64,000 nucleotides of DNA from OMIS01 sp044350895. GTDB taxonomy: Bacteria > Patescibacteriota > Microgenomatia > UBA1400 > PJMF01. A model generated the notes under the pieces. That model was given only the letters and a program-made list of their open reading frames with translations. It was not told the origin of the DNA and did not search any database. The stretch lies in assembly GCA_044350895.1 (NCBI GenBank), contig JBILGT010000003.1:1-64000 (forward strand), given 5' to 3'. A program made the translations under genes and the position numbers. Shown one piece after another: positions 7,956 through 17,900 of this stretch. How positions within the stretch are numbered: position 1 is the stretch's first letter; every line of letters starts with the position of its first letter.

Positions 7956-10609
7956 TTACGAACTCCTGCCACAGCTGCAGGTTTTTCCTTTTGAGTTTTT
8001 GCTACATTACAGGTGGATTGTGGTTCAGTTCCTGAGACGTAGTACTCTTCACTGATTCGTGTCTGAGAACCTGATTTTGAGCAAGTTGGCACCTTAACAA
8101 TCCCGCTTGGAATAGGGAATTTGTGTGGATTCTCGTCACTCAACTGGAGTCGCATAATTTTATTCCAAATAGGTGAAGCTCCAGTGACACCAGAAGCAAC
8201 ATGACTCATTGGCGTACTGTCGTTATTGCCTACCCAGACTGCTGCAAGACGATCGCTTGTATATCCAATTGCCCAGTTGTCGATCATTCTATTGGTAGTT
8301 CCAGTTTTTACTGCCACTTCTTGGCCGGGGATAAATAATTCAGAGAGTGGTCCAAAAGCAGGAGTGCGAGCATTGTTGTCAGAAAGGATATTGCTAATCA
8401 AGTATGCTACGCGAGGATCAAGTACTTTTTTACCCGGACAGTTCTTGTTGTCTAATGCACATTCATTGCGATACAAAACTTCTCCCTTATAATTGGTGAT
8501 TTCCAAAATTGGATTGGATGCAGTTGAAACTCCTTGATTGGCGAATGAACTGTAGACTGCAGCCATATCAATCATCCGTACTTCACCGCCACCGAGTGTG
8601 AGGGAAAGTCCAAATCGTTTGCGATCTTTCCAAGTGGTAATACCCATCGCCTCAGCTTTACTTATCATTGCATTGACGCCAACATTTTCAAGTAATTTGA
8701 CAGCTGGAATGTTGTATGAAGAAGCTAATGCTTCCTTTAATTTGACGTTGCCATGATACTTACCATCATAATTTTTGGGTGAGTACGGTGGTGAACCTGC
8801 AATATTGTAAGTCACTGGTTGGTCTTGAATGAGAGAAGTGACAGTACTACCTTTTTCCAGCGCCAGTGCATACGTGATTGGTTTGATTGAACTACCCGGC
8901 TGTCGCTCACGGATGGTGACATTTACTTGACCATCGTCATTGAAGTCGAAGTAATCAGTACTTCCCACCATCGCAAGAACTTCACCAGTTTTTGGATTGG
9001 TGACGAGTGCTGCACCATTGGAGATTCGGTAGTTTCTAAGCTGATTTACTTCTTTGGTTACGATATTTTGTACTTCATTTTGTAAACTAAGATCAAGTGA
9101 AGTTTTAATTTCTAATCCTTCAGTTAATAAACTTTCTTCACCATATTTTTGAGCTAAAAGTTCACGTACATACATCACGAAGTGTGGCGCCAAAATATCA
9201 ATCTGATCTGTTCTGTAGGCAAGAGGTTGTTGTAGGGCAGTTTGCGCATCTTCTTGTGTAATATATTTATCTTCTACCATTCTGCGAAGCACTTCAGTTT
9301 GTCTCTGCTCTGCAAGTTCAGGATGCTGACCAAACGGTGAGTACACAGTAGGAGACTGTGGCAGTCCAGCCAGGAGTGCACTCTCTCCCAATGTTAAATC
9401 TTTTGAAGATTTACCAAAATAGCGTTGAGAAGCTTCTTCAATGCCATAGGTTGAACCACCATAGGGAACTTGATTTAAGTACATGCTTAAAATTTCTTGC
9501 TTTGAGTACGTACCTTCTACAAGAACTGAAAGAATTATCTCCTTAATTTTTCTGGTCCAAGTCCGCTCTGATGAAAGTAATCTTTGTTTAACTAGCTGTT
9601 GAGTGATGGTAGAACCACCTTGACTGATCCCGCCTTGGAAGTTGGCAATGGCTGCTCGGGTTATTCCCCGGAGTGAAAAACCGTGATGGGTATAAAAGTC
9701 TTTATCTTCAATCGCAATTGTAGCGTTGATTAAGTTGGGCGAAATATAACTAAGCGGAACGATTGTTCGATTTTCGTCTTTATACACACGGTAGAGCACA
9801 TGGCCATTACGGTCCAAAATTTTACTAGTCACAGCTGGCTCACGAGTACTGAGCTCCATGACTGATGGCAAATCCTTAAAAATGAGTTCGTGCAAACTAT
9901 ATGTACCACCAAAAATTAATCCACTCAGGATGATCGCTATGAACGAATGCAATGGGAAAAGTCTAATACTGTAGTAGAACGGCTTAAATGGAGCCAAAAT
10001 AATTTTGGAAAACCAGTGTTCTGAAAAATTATTTGATTGCTGCTTTAACTCACGGACAAATGCAAAGCGTTTTTTTCTATTCCAGCGGTAGATAAGCCGT
10101 ATTGCTCGAGCTTGGTTTGCAAATATGCGCTTAACAGATGTCGTAATTCCGGAAAAGAAGGCAGTCACACTTCGTCTTAATTTTTTAAAAAATGCAGAGG
10201 CACTGTTCTGTAGTGTTCGAATAAGCAGTCCAATCTGAGTGATTTTTTTCAGTACAAATCGTTCAGAGCGTTGAACTTTTTTTTCAAACGTCAGGTTTTG
10301 TGAGTGAAGTTTTTTACTGCTTTTACGTGAGCGATAGGAAACTGGCTGTGGACGGTAAAATGGTGAAATTTGAACAATGAATTTTGCAAATTTATGCATC
10401 CCAATATCTACACTAAAAAGGATAGAAAAGAATGAAATGGGGTGTAACTTTGGTTGGCTAAGACTCTCTCTTTGGCGTTTTGGGCGTCTTTGAACAGTTA
10501 GTACTTTCTTTTTCGAGGAACGAGTACGAGCGTATGCCACCAAATGAGATCGGTAAGAGTGGTATTTTTGTGTGGATAGATGGTAGGTTTTCTGATGGTT
10601 GCTGCCCAT
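7952..10609 (-). CDS. Class A penicillin-binding protein with long basic cytoplasmic tail
   Basis: A bifunctional peptidoglycan synthase of 885 residues. The first 220 residues are strongly basic and cytoplasmic, far longer than the usual short tail. A single membrane helix spans 221-240. The glycosyltransferase (GT51) domain carries catalytic Glu301 in ATIAIEDKDFY and the GGSTITQQLVKQ motif. The transpeptidase has S573-S-I-K, S631-Y-N and K768-T-G-T. An extracellular pair of Cys lies in CALDNKNC. The start at 10609 is supported by TATCAT ending 7 bases upstream. It ends by overlapping the convergent small membrane gene. It lies downstream of the GH18 gene and a second PBP. Confidence 0.93.
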   Translation of the reverse strand: MGSNHQKTYHLSTQKYHSYRSHLVAYARTRSSKKKVLTVQRRPKRQRESLSQPKLHPISFFSILFSVDIGMHKFAKFIVQISPFYRPQPVSYRSRKSSKKLHSQNLTFEKKVQRSERFVLKKITQIGLLIRTLQNSASAFFKKLRRSVTAFFSGITTSVKRIFANQARAIRLIYRWNRKKRFAFVRELKQQSNNFSEHWFSKIILAPFKPFYYSIRLFPLHSFIAIILSGLIFGGTYSLHELIFKDLPSVMELSTREPAVTSKILDRNGHVLYRVYKDENRTIVPLSYISPNLINATIAIEDKDFYTHHGFSLRGITRAAIANFQGGISQGGSTITQQLVKQRLLSSERTWTRKIKEIILSVLVEGTYSKQEILSMYLNQVPYGGSTYGIEEASQRYFGKSSKDLTLGESALLAGLPQSPTVYSPFGQHPELAEQRQTEVLRRMVEDKYITQEDAQTALQQPLAYRTDQIDILAPHFVMYVRELLAQKYGEESLLTEGLEIKTSLDLSLQNEVQNIVTKEVNQLRNYRISNGAALVTNPKTGEVLAMVGSTDYFDFNDDGQVNVTIRERQPGSSIKPITYALALEKGSTVTSLIQDQPVTYNIAGSPPYSPKNYDGKYHGNVKLKEALASSYNIPAVKLLENVGVNAMISKAEAMGITTWKDRKRFGLSLTLGGGEVRMIDMAAVYSSFANQGVSTASNPILEITNYKGEVLYRNECALDNKNCPGKKVLDPRVAYLISNILSDNNARTPAFGPLSELFIPGQEVAVKTGTTNRMIDNWAIGYTSDRLAAVWVGNNDSTPMSHVASGVTGASPIWNKIMRLQLSDENPHKFPIPSGIVKVPTCSKSGSQTRISEEYYVSGTEPQSTCNVAKTQKEKPAAVAGVRN

Positions 10610-10616
10610 GGGCGCG

Positions 10617-10622
10617 ATGATA
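10617..10622 (-). promoter_or_regulatory. -10 box, leaderless promoter
   Basis: On the minus strand TATCAT ends 7 bases before the ATG at 10609, so this PBP gene is probably transcribed separately from the GH18 gene upstream. Confidence 0.6.
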
Positions 10623-10665
10623 CCATGAAGCCTATACTTCTACAATTGAAGTTTATCTATTTTTA

Positions 10666-11925
10666 TCACAATTTTCTGTTTATAACATCCCACAATTCGC
10701 GTGAATCACCTTCATAACCCACTGCCCAAATAGCAATGCCACCCAAATCGAGCTGATTAACATAGTCAAGTTTATATGAAATTGAACGGCTGTTTTCGTA
10801 ATAAATCACATATGTTTTGCCGTCTTCAATATATGATAAGTATGGTGATAGCGCATCTTCATTCCATCGCTCCTGAACTTTGAGCTCCTCTTTTCTGGTC
10901 AGCAGATCCGCAACACGAGACATGCTGGCGGTTGCTCCTGTATCTGGAAATGTGTGTGATTGTGCATCACGGCTAGTGGTTTCCCACTCGTACCCGTAAA
11001 AAGGAATTCCAAGTAGTAATTTATGTCGTGGTACTTGGGCTGCAAATTCTTGTAAGTGTTGATTGATGTCACTATCCCACAGATCTTTGCCACCAAACAG
11101 TGGGGCGACTGGTCCAGCAAGTGGTGAAGTGCGGCGGTGAAAGTCATAGGCCATTACTACAATGTAATCAACATATGGCTCGATTCCTTTGACATCCCAG
11201 AGACCTAAGTTATTTGAAGCTCCAGCATACATCGCAATTGAAAGATTGATTTTGTCATAGCGCTTGTCCATATGTTCCCGCAAGTTCTTCATAAACTTGG
11301 TGAGGTTGTTGCGCGTGGCTTCTGTGGGTGAGCCATTCAGTTCAATATCAATATTTATGCCATTTACTGGATAGGCAAGTATGATGTCATCAAGTGATTC
11401 AAAAAGTCTGTCCTGTGCCGTGGGTGAGTTAAGAAACGCAAAAATGTCATCACCATTAAATTGTGAAAGTACAATTTCCATTGCGCCATCTTGGTTTTTC
11501 ATCTGGGTTGATAGATCAAGAAATTCATCTGACTTCAAACCAGAATAACCTGGCTCTCCACCCTCGTCAGTACGAGTGATGAGGGTACCATCTCGAGCGA
11601 TAGCGAGTGCAAAATACGAAAGATGAGTGAGTTCGGGTTGCAGTGTAACTTTTTTGAGATTCCAGTATGGTAGGTATCCATACACAATTTTTTTGTTCTG
11701 ATTAAAAATCTCAGCTTCCTGTAAGAATTTGAATGTGGTGAGAGAGTTAATTGGTGAAGCGAGTGGAACATCATGAAACCACCACAAGCTGATTGCAGTA
11801 GCTGCGACAAAAGTGGTCAGCAAAAGGAGGAAAAATTTTATGGCAAAAAAGGTCTTTTTGAGATTGACTGAAGGTTGTGTGTGCTGCGGTGGCTTAGAAA
11901 ATGCGTGCAGAAATTTCTTGAGCAT
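10666..11925 (-). CDS. Membrane-anchored GH18 glycoside hydrolase (YaaH-like)
   Basis: A 419-residue protein with an N-terminal anchor helix (about 27-50) and an extracellular GH18 TIM barrel from about residue 80 (YGYLPYWNL). The catalytic strand reads GINIDIELNG: Asp193 and Glu195 of the DxE core are present, while the earlier Asp positions are Asn, as in spore-cortex type GH18 enzymes. VVMAYDFH supplies the conserved Tyr-Asp, and AIWAVGYEGD closes the barrel. It probably cleaves N-acetylglucosamine linkages, perhaps in peptidoglycan. It follows a class A PBP by 8 bases, so the two are likely one operon for wall synthesis and trimming. Confidence 0.85.
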   Translation of the reverse strand: MLKKFLHAFSKPPQHTQPSVNLKKTFFAIKFFLLLLTTFVAATAISLWWFHDVPLASPINSLTTFKFLQEAEIFNQNKKIVYGYLPYWNLKKVTLQPELTHLSYFALAIARDGTLITRTDEGGEPGYSGLKSDEFLDLSTQMKNQDGAMEIVLSQFNGDDIFAFLNSPTAQDRLFESLDDIILAYPVNGINIDIELNGSPTEATRNNLTKFMKNLREHMDKRYDKINLSIAMYAGASNNLGLWDVKGIEPYVDYIVVMAYDFHRRTSPLAGPVAPLFGGKDLWDSDINQHLQEFAAQVPRHKLLLGIPFYGYEWETTSRDAQSHTFPDTGATASMSRVADLLTRKEELKVQERWNEDALSPYLSYIEDGKTYVIYYENSRSISYKLDYVNQLDLGGIAIWAVGYEGDSRELWDVINRKL

Positions 11926-11933
11926 GGTAACAA

Positions 11934-14354
11934 TTATTCTTGCGTAAATGTTTCAGTTGATTGTGAAGACTCATTTGTAATAGTTGTTTGTTCATAGACT
12001 GGCTTTCCCTCTTCGTTAACAGGTCGATTGCAGTCAAGACAGTAACTTTTGGTCAACGGATCTTCCAAAATTGTGCGTGATTCTAGGACCAGTCCTTCAA
12101 CTTGCTCACCAAATTTGGGTGGTAAACCAGTGGTGGGATCAATCCAAGTATTGGTTGTCTTTCTGACAGATGCTGAAGGTCTGCTGCGCTGCCAGTATAG
12201 TTCTGTACCGCCAGCGGTGCACTCATCTTGTCCATTGCCTTTGGGAAAACCACTGGGACAGACAGGTGCTGAAGCAACATCAGGTGGTTTCTCTTGCCAG
12301 CGTGGTTCTTTATCTCTGAGCACATACCGCATGATGTCATTAAAGATAGGCGCAGCGCCCGTCACACCTGAAACAACTCCGCGGTTCATTGGTTCACTGC
12401 TGTTATTACCTACCCATGTTATGACCAAAAATTCTGGAGTGAAGCCCACTGTCCAGTTATCTTTGAGGTCGTTTGTGGTACCTGTTTTGACACTGACGAC
12501 TTGGTTGGGGATAACGAGCTCAGACCGAGTGCCAAACGCTGCAGAGCGAGCTGAGTTGTCTTGCATAATATGACTGACTAAGTAAGCAGGCGCTCGATCA
12601 AGAACACGCTCCAGTTCACCTTCAGCACTGGATTCATATTCAGTTAAATACTGCAAATCTTCTTTGCGCTGCTTAATATTTGTTTCTTTGAGGACTTTAC
12701 CTTGATATGTTTCAATTTTTAAAATTGGAGTGACTGGCACTTTCACTCCTTGATTGGCCAGTACTGAGAATGCTTGTGCAAGATCAATCATGCGCACTTC
12801 ACCACCACCAAGACTGATTGAGAGGCCAAACTTTGATGGATCATCCCAGCCAGTAATACCCATTTTCTGTGCAGTGTCAATAAATGTTGTCAGTCCAACC
12901 AGTTTCAAGCTTTTGACGGCAGGAATATTAAATGAATTTCCGAGTGATTGGCGAATTGTCACTGCTCCGTGGAAACTTCCATCGTAGTTTTTGGGACAGT
13001 ATGGTTTCTGACCAGCCACTTCAAAACAGGTAGGTGAGTCAATTAAAAGCGTGCCAGGATTGAGTAACTTTTCTTGAAATGCTGTGGCATATACTAATGG
13101 TTTGATCGAAGAACCTGGCTGGCGAGAACGAAGCGTTACATTCACTTGGCCGTCATGCTCAGTATCAAAGTAGTCACGCGAGCCAATCATCGTAAGAATT
13201 TCACCGGTATCTGGTTTAATAATTAAGCTCGCGCCATTTCCAACATTGGCGTTTTTGAGTTTATCAACTTCTGCAGAAAGTGATGCCTGAGCTGCTTTTT
13301 GCAAATCTAGATCAAGTGTTGTCGTGACGCGTAGTCCACCTTTCTCAACCACATCTTCACCAAATTCTTGATAGAGCAGATCTCGCACATAAAATACAAA
13401 ATGAGGTGCTTCAATATCTGTGCGTGAAAGAGCAAATTTTAGTACTTCGTTTTCTGCTTGTTCTTGTTGAAGCTTAGTAATGTAGCCATCTTCATACATG
13501 CGGCGGAGTACATCTTTCTGACGTGCTTTGGCTTGTTCTGGGGTAGACCCAAATGGTGAGTATCGGCTGGGTGCTTGAGGTAATCCGGCAAGTAGTGCTG
13601 CTTCACCAAGTGTCAAATCTTTGGCATGTTTATCAAAGTATGCTTTTGAAGCAGATTCGACGCCCACTGACGTTCCACCATATGAAATATAGTTGAGGTA
13701 CATTTCCAAAATATCTTCTTTGGAATACATAATTTCTGTAAAGACGGAGAGCAGTGCTTCTTTGATCTTACGTTTGAGTGATCGCTCGTTGGTGAGGAGT
13801 GCGTTTTTGACGAGTTGTTGGGTAATTGTAGATCCACCCTCGAGGCGTTTCCCCGTGAGCGTAGAACGAGCTGCACGAGCTATTGCAACTACGTCAAACC
13901 CAAAATGTTTATAAAAATTCTGATCCTCAATTGAGATACTTGCTTGGTAGACGTAGGGAGGGAGATCTTTCAATGCAATTGGGACTCGGTTTTCATCAGC
14001 AAAAATTTCGTAGAGGAGCGTTCCGTTGCGGTCAAAAATCTGAGTACTGACAGGATAGTTCTCAGTGTTGGTGAGACGACGTGGTGATGGAAGATCTCGC
14101 ATTAACAAAATAGTGGCGATTACCAAAGCGCCAAACAGTCCAATCAGAGCAAATCTGAAGAATTTATTACGGATGGGAAACAGCAAAATATTTCTAATTT
14201 TTGTGCCCTTGTTACGAACATTTTGGAAGACACGACGACGCTTTGCACCAGGCGTGCTTCCACTCAAAACTTGGAAAATTTTCTGTGGTGACTTTGGTTT
14301 TGTTGGTGTCTTGTTAAATGGTAAGTTATTCATGTATGATGATGCACAGTCCAC
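11934..14354 (-). CDS. Class A penicillin-binding protein
   Basis: A second bifunctional peptidoglycan synthase, 806 residues. A 67-residue basic tail precedes the membrane helix (about 68-86). GT51 motifs are SISIEDQNFYKHFG (Glu143) and GGSTITQQLVKN; transpeptidase motifs are SSIK in RQPGSSIKPLVY, SFN in LGNSFNIPAVK, and KTGTTND. The C-terminal extension of about 100 residues has two Cys pairs (PVCPSGF...DECTAGG and YCLDCNRP). GTG at 14354 is the listed start; an ATG at 14333 is an alternative. A TATAGT at 14372-14367 lies 12 bases before the GTG. It is the first gene of a likely operon with GH18. Confidence 0.92.
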   Translation of the reverse strand: MDCASSYMNNLPFNKTPTKPKSPQKIFQVLSGSTPGAKRRRVFQNVRNKGTKIRNILLFPIRNKFFRFALIGLFGALVIATILLMRDLPSPRRLTNTENYPVSTQIFDRNGTLLYEIFADENRVPIALKDLPPYVYQASISIEDQNFYKHFGFDVVAIARAARSTLTGKRLEGGSTITQQLVKNALLTNERSLKRKIKEALLSVFTEIMYSKEDILEMYLNYISYGGTSVGVESASKAYFDKHAKDLTLGEAALLAGLPQAPSRYSPFGSTPEQAKARQKDVLRRMYEDGYITKLQQEQAENEVLKFALSRTDIEAPHFVFYVRDLLYQEFGEDVVEKGGLRVTTTLDLDLQKAAQASLSAEVDKLKNANVGNGASLIIKPDTGEILTMIGSRDYFDTEHDGQVNVTLRSRQPGSSIKPLVYATAFQEKLLNPGTLLIDSPTCFEVAGQKPYCPKNYDGSFHGAVTIRQSLGNSFNIPAVKSLKLVGLTTFIDTAQKMGITGWDDPSKFGLSISLGGGEVRMIDLAQAFSVLANQGVKVPVTPILKIETYQGKVLKETNIKQRKEDLQYLTEYESSAEGELERVLDRAPAYLVSHIMQDNSARSAAFGTRSELVIPNQVVSVKTGTTNDLKDNWTVGFTPEFLVITWVGNNSSEPMNRGVVSGVTGAAPIFNDIMRYVLRDKEPRWQEKPPDVASAPVCPSGFPKGNGQDECTAGGTELYWQRSRPSASVRKTTNTWIDPTTGLPPKFGEQVEGLVLESRTILEDPLTKSYCLDCNRPVNEEGKPVYEQTTITNESSQSTETFTQE

Positions 14355-14397
14355 TAGATGGAAACTACTATAGTTTACCAGATTGCTAGAGATTCGT

Positions 14398-14904
14398 ATG
14401 CTACATGCCGCACAATTCCCCTGGTTTGAACAACTTGAACAAGATCAGCAAGATCTCATTAAACTCTCAGAATACTTGTACGAACGCGAAGGTATGTCCC
14501 AAGTTCAATTGAGTGATTATGGATTTGTTGTTTTTCCTATTGCAAAAGCATATGAGGGTTTTCTAAAACAATATTTATTTGATCTGAGTTTAATTTCCCA
14601 ACATACCTTTGAAAGCAATAGATTCCGTATTGGACGAGCAATGAATCCAGACATCCGTGAAAATCAACAAGATGAGTTTTGGCTCTATGATGATTTGGAG
14701 CAGATGTGTGGAGCCACAGTTGCAAAAGATTTATGGAATACATGGTTATTATGTCGAAATCGTGTTGTGCACTTTTTCCCGCTTGAAACGCATCGCATAC
14801 CTTTGAAAACTGCTGGTGAGAAAATTGAGATGGTTCTTAATACCATTGATATGGCCTATCAGTGCAAAGTTGAACTGAAACTTGAGCCTGCTTCTGTTGT
14901 GTAA
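14398..14904 (+). CDS. HEPN-like / RnlA-domain-like protein
   Basis: A 168-residue protein from the ATG at 14398 (a TTG at 14383 is a weaker choice). It contains FVVFPIAKAYEGFLKQYLFDL, resembling the dimerisation region of RnlA-type RNase toxins, and ends with WLLCRNRVVHFF, an R-x4-H motif of the kind that forms the active site in HEPN RNases. No antitoxin gene is adjacent: the neighbours are a PBP on one side and the giant LamG gene on the other. It may be a lone HEPN protein with RNase or nucleotide-binding function. The domain call is from motif similarity only. Confidence 0.55.
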   Translation: MLHAAQFPWFEQLEQDQQDLIKLSEYLYEREGMSQVQLSDYGFVVFPIAKAYEGFLKQYLFDLSLISQHTFESNRFRIGRAMNPDIRENQQDEFWLYDDLEQMCGATVAKDLWNTWLLCRNRVVHFFPLETHRIPLKTAGEKIEMVLNTIDMAYQCKVELKLEPASVV

Positions 14905-14919
14905 TTTATTTCAAATTTC

Positions 14920-17900
14920 TTATCTAAAGTTCACCGCGCCGCCGTTATAGAGGTCTTTGACCTGGGCGGGGGTGAGGGCGTAGTTGTAGATGCGGACGTC
15001 GTCGATCTGGCCTGAAGAATAGAAAGTTGATGAGGTAGAGGTCCCTAATCGACCAATTGAAAAGCCTGAAGCAGTACCAGAGTTTTGTACTGTTTGAGCA
15101 ACAGTATTTATTAATCTTCCATCTTTATAGTATTTAATACTGCTACCATCTACAGTGGCAGTTATGTGTGTCCAATTAGTAGAAGGGAATCCTGTGGAGT
15201 TCCAATCTGAAGCGACAACAGCTTGTTGTCCACTTATTCCATCAGATGTCCATATTTCTACTGCATCACCACTATCTCTAAAAATCATCCCCCAAATAGA
15301 AATATTTCCTCCATTACTTGCAGATTCTGCGATAGCGGAACTGCCCCAATTAGAGGGTTTAATCCAGAATGACAATGAGTAATTACTAGGTTTACCTAAA
15401 AAAGTTCCTAAATTAAGATAGTCATCTGTATCATCAAACTCCAGACTACTATTAAACTTGCCACTTGCACCATCTTTCCAGGCTTCACCCGTGCTACCTT
15501 TACAACTGCCAGCAGTAGTGTTGGATCCAGAAGCTCCGATAGTGATTGTGCCGTTATTGCCGGCTGCTTCGCCATTGCTGTTAAGTGCTGAGTTGTAGGC
15601 AGTAGTACCCTGACATTCATCAAGTTTGTAGTGGGCAACGGGACCACCTCGGTTGTACTCCCAAGCCACTTGGGCTGGAGTGCGGGCGTAGTTGTAAATT
15701 CTCATGTTGTCTACCATGCCGCCAAAGTAATTTGAGGCACTGGAGCCTTCTCGGCCGATAGCAAGGATGTTGGCTGTAGAGTTGAGTGAGCCAGTTACTG
15801 AGGAAGCTGTGCCGCGTAGAATGCCGTTTGTGTAGAATTTAAGGGTGTTGGCAGTGGCGTCACGGACTACTGTGAGCTGGTCCCAGCGTGAAGTACTTGG
15901 GGTTGTGGTGGTATCGGTAACAGAATATGTAGTGCTACCACTATACACAAATGCTTGCCATTGATTTGCAGCACTCAAGCGCATGCCGTACTGGCGAGAG
16001 GTTGTCGCTGAGGTGTTACCTTTACCCATAATGAGGCGTGCTGTTGAGTCCACAGCATTTGGTTTTACCCAAGTACTAATGGTGAGGTCTCCGGTAATAT
16101 TGAGCGAACTGCTGTCGGCAACACTGACATATGAGTTGGATGGTGAGAGATTTACTCCGCTACCAGTTTTACCAGTGGTCCAAGTGGGGCCATTGGTCAG
16201 TGTGCCCGTGTTGTTATTGCCACTAGTGTCGTTTGCTGTTGTCCCGGTGTTTTCATCAAACTTCCATTCGGCAACCGGCGGATTGCAGGTTGCGGTATCG
16301 CCGGGCACACAATATTCTCGACTGGATGAGTTGTCAGGAGTAGTTCCATTGGAGGCGGTGGAAGTGGCTCCCAATTGCACAGCAGCACCGCGGTTGTATT
16401 CTAGGCGGATGTCGTCTTCAGTGAGGGCGTAGTTGTAGATTTTGACTTCGTCGATGAGGCCGTGCATATAATATTCTGTGCCTACAGTAGTTGTGCCGAT
16501 ACGTGTTATATCGGTACTGGCAATACTACCGCTTACCAATGTTGAAGATACCAGTTTATTATTTATATATAATCTTGCTGTTGAACCATCCCATGTTCCA
16601 ACAATGTGATACCATGTGTCGGTTGTCAGATTATCAATGTTGTATATGGGTACATTCGACCATGCAGTCATAGCATCGGGAAGCATAAATGCCAGCTGAG
16701 ACCGATCATTTACATCACCATATACATATAGAAAATACCCACTATCATTTCTTACTAAAATTCGAGCAGTATTCGTATTGTCCGATGGAAAAGAGCTAAA
16801 CTTTGCCCACGTAGAAATGCTTATAGAACTTGCGGGTATGATGCTACTATTGTTTCCTACGCTCACATAATCATTCGTTCCATCAAATGCCAGTGCCTTG
16901 CCAAACTTGCCAGCACTGCTCCAACCGCTGGTACTTGTGGCAGGGGCGGCCATGTTGGTCAGTGTCCCATCGTTGTTTTGTGGACTAGAATCTTGAGCTG
17001 TTGTGCCATAACCATCATCAAATCCTAGATGCAGTACGGGATTTCCCACACTGCCACCCACCGCTGGTTCATAGCCCTCGCGCCCATTCATCACATTTAC
17101 GATTTGTTTTTGAGAGAGAGCGTAGTTATAGATGCGGACGTCGTCGATTGCACCATTAAGATACCAATTGTTATCACTTCTAGCTCCTAGACTTATGTTT
17201 GCACTAGATTCGTTTCCTAATGTGAGACTGCCACTGCCAACCTGTAAGCCATTAATAAATATTGTTACTGTACTACCTGTATAGGTAAACGCGACATGCG
17301 TCCATTGCCCAGTAGAGATTGTTTGATTGGAACAAATGCTACTAGTCCCGTTATATACATAGACCTTACCAGTTGAACCACTTCCGCAGACTTCTGCATC
17401 GGTGTAAGTACCATTTACTCCAAAAGCCCATCCAACTGTCCCAGTGTATTTTGATATCATGTAATTTACAAATTGGTGAGAATAACTAGTAGGGTTGACC
17501 CATAAACTCACAGTCTTTGTACTAAGATTATCAATATTAGTTTGACTACCTCCATTAATATAATCATCACTCCCATCAAACTTCACACCACTACCAAACT
17601 TACCTGGTGCCCAAGTAGGGCCGTTGGTGAGAGTACCCGTATTGCTGTTACTACTGGCGTCAGCAGCAGATGTTCCAGTGTTTTCGTCAAGTTTCCAGTG
17701 TGCCACAGGCCCTGGGGCATAGTTGTAGAGATCTTGAACTTCATCAGGAGAGAGAGCGCGGTTGTAGATGCGGACTTCGTCGAGGGAGCCAGCATAGGGG
17801 TTCAAGTTTGCTCCATAATCTCCTAAATAAAAGCTAGATGAAGTACCTATAGAGCCACTTGTACTTCCAATTGTAGAGTCAAGTTGTCCATTGAGATATA

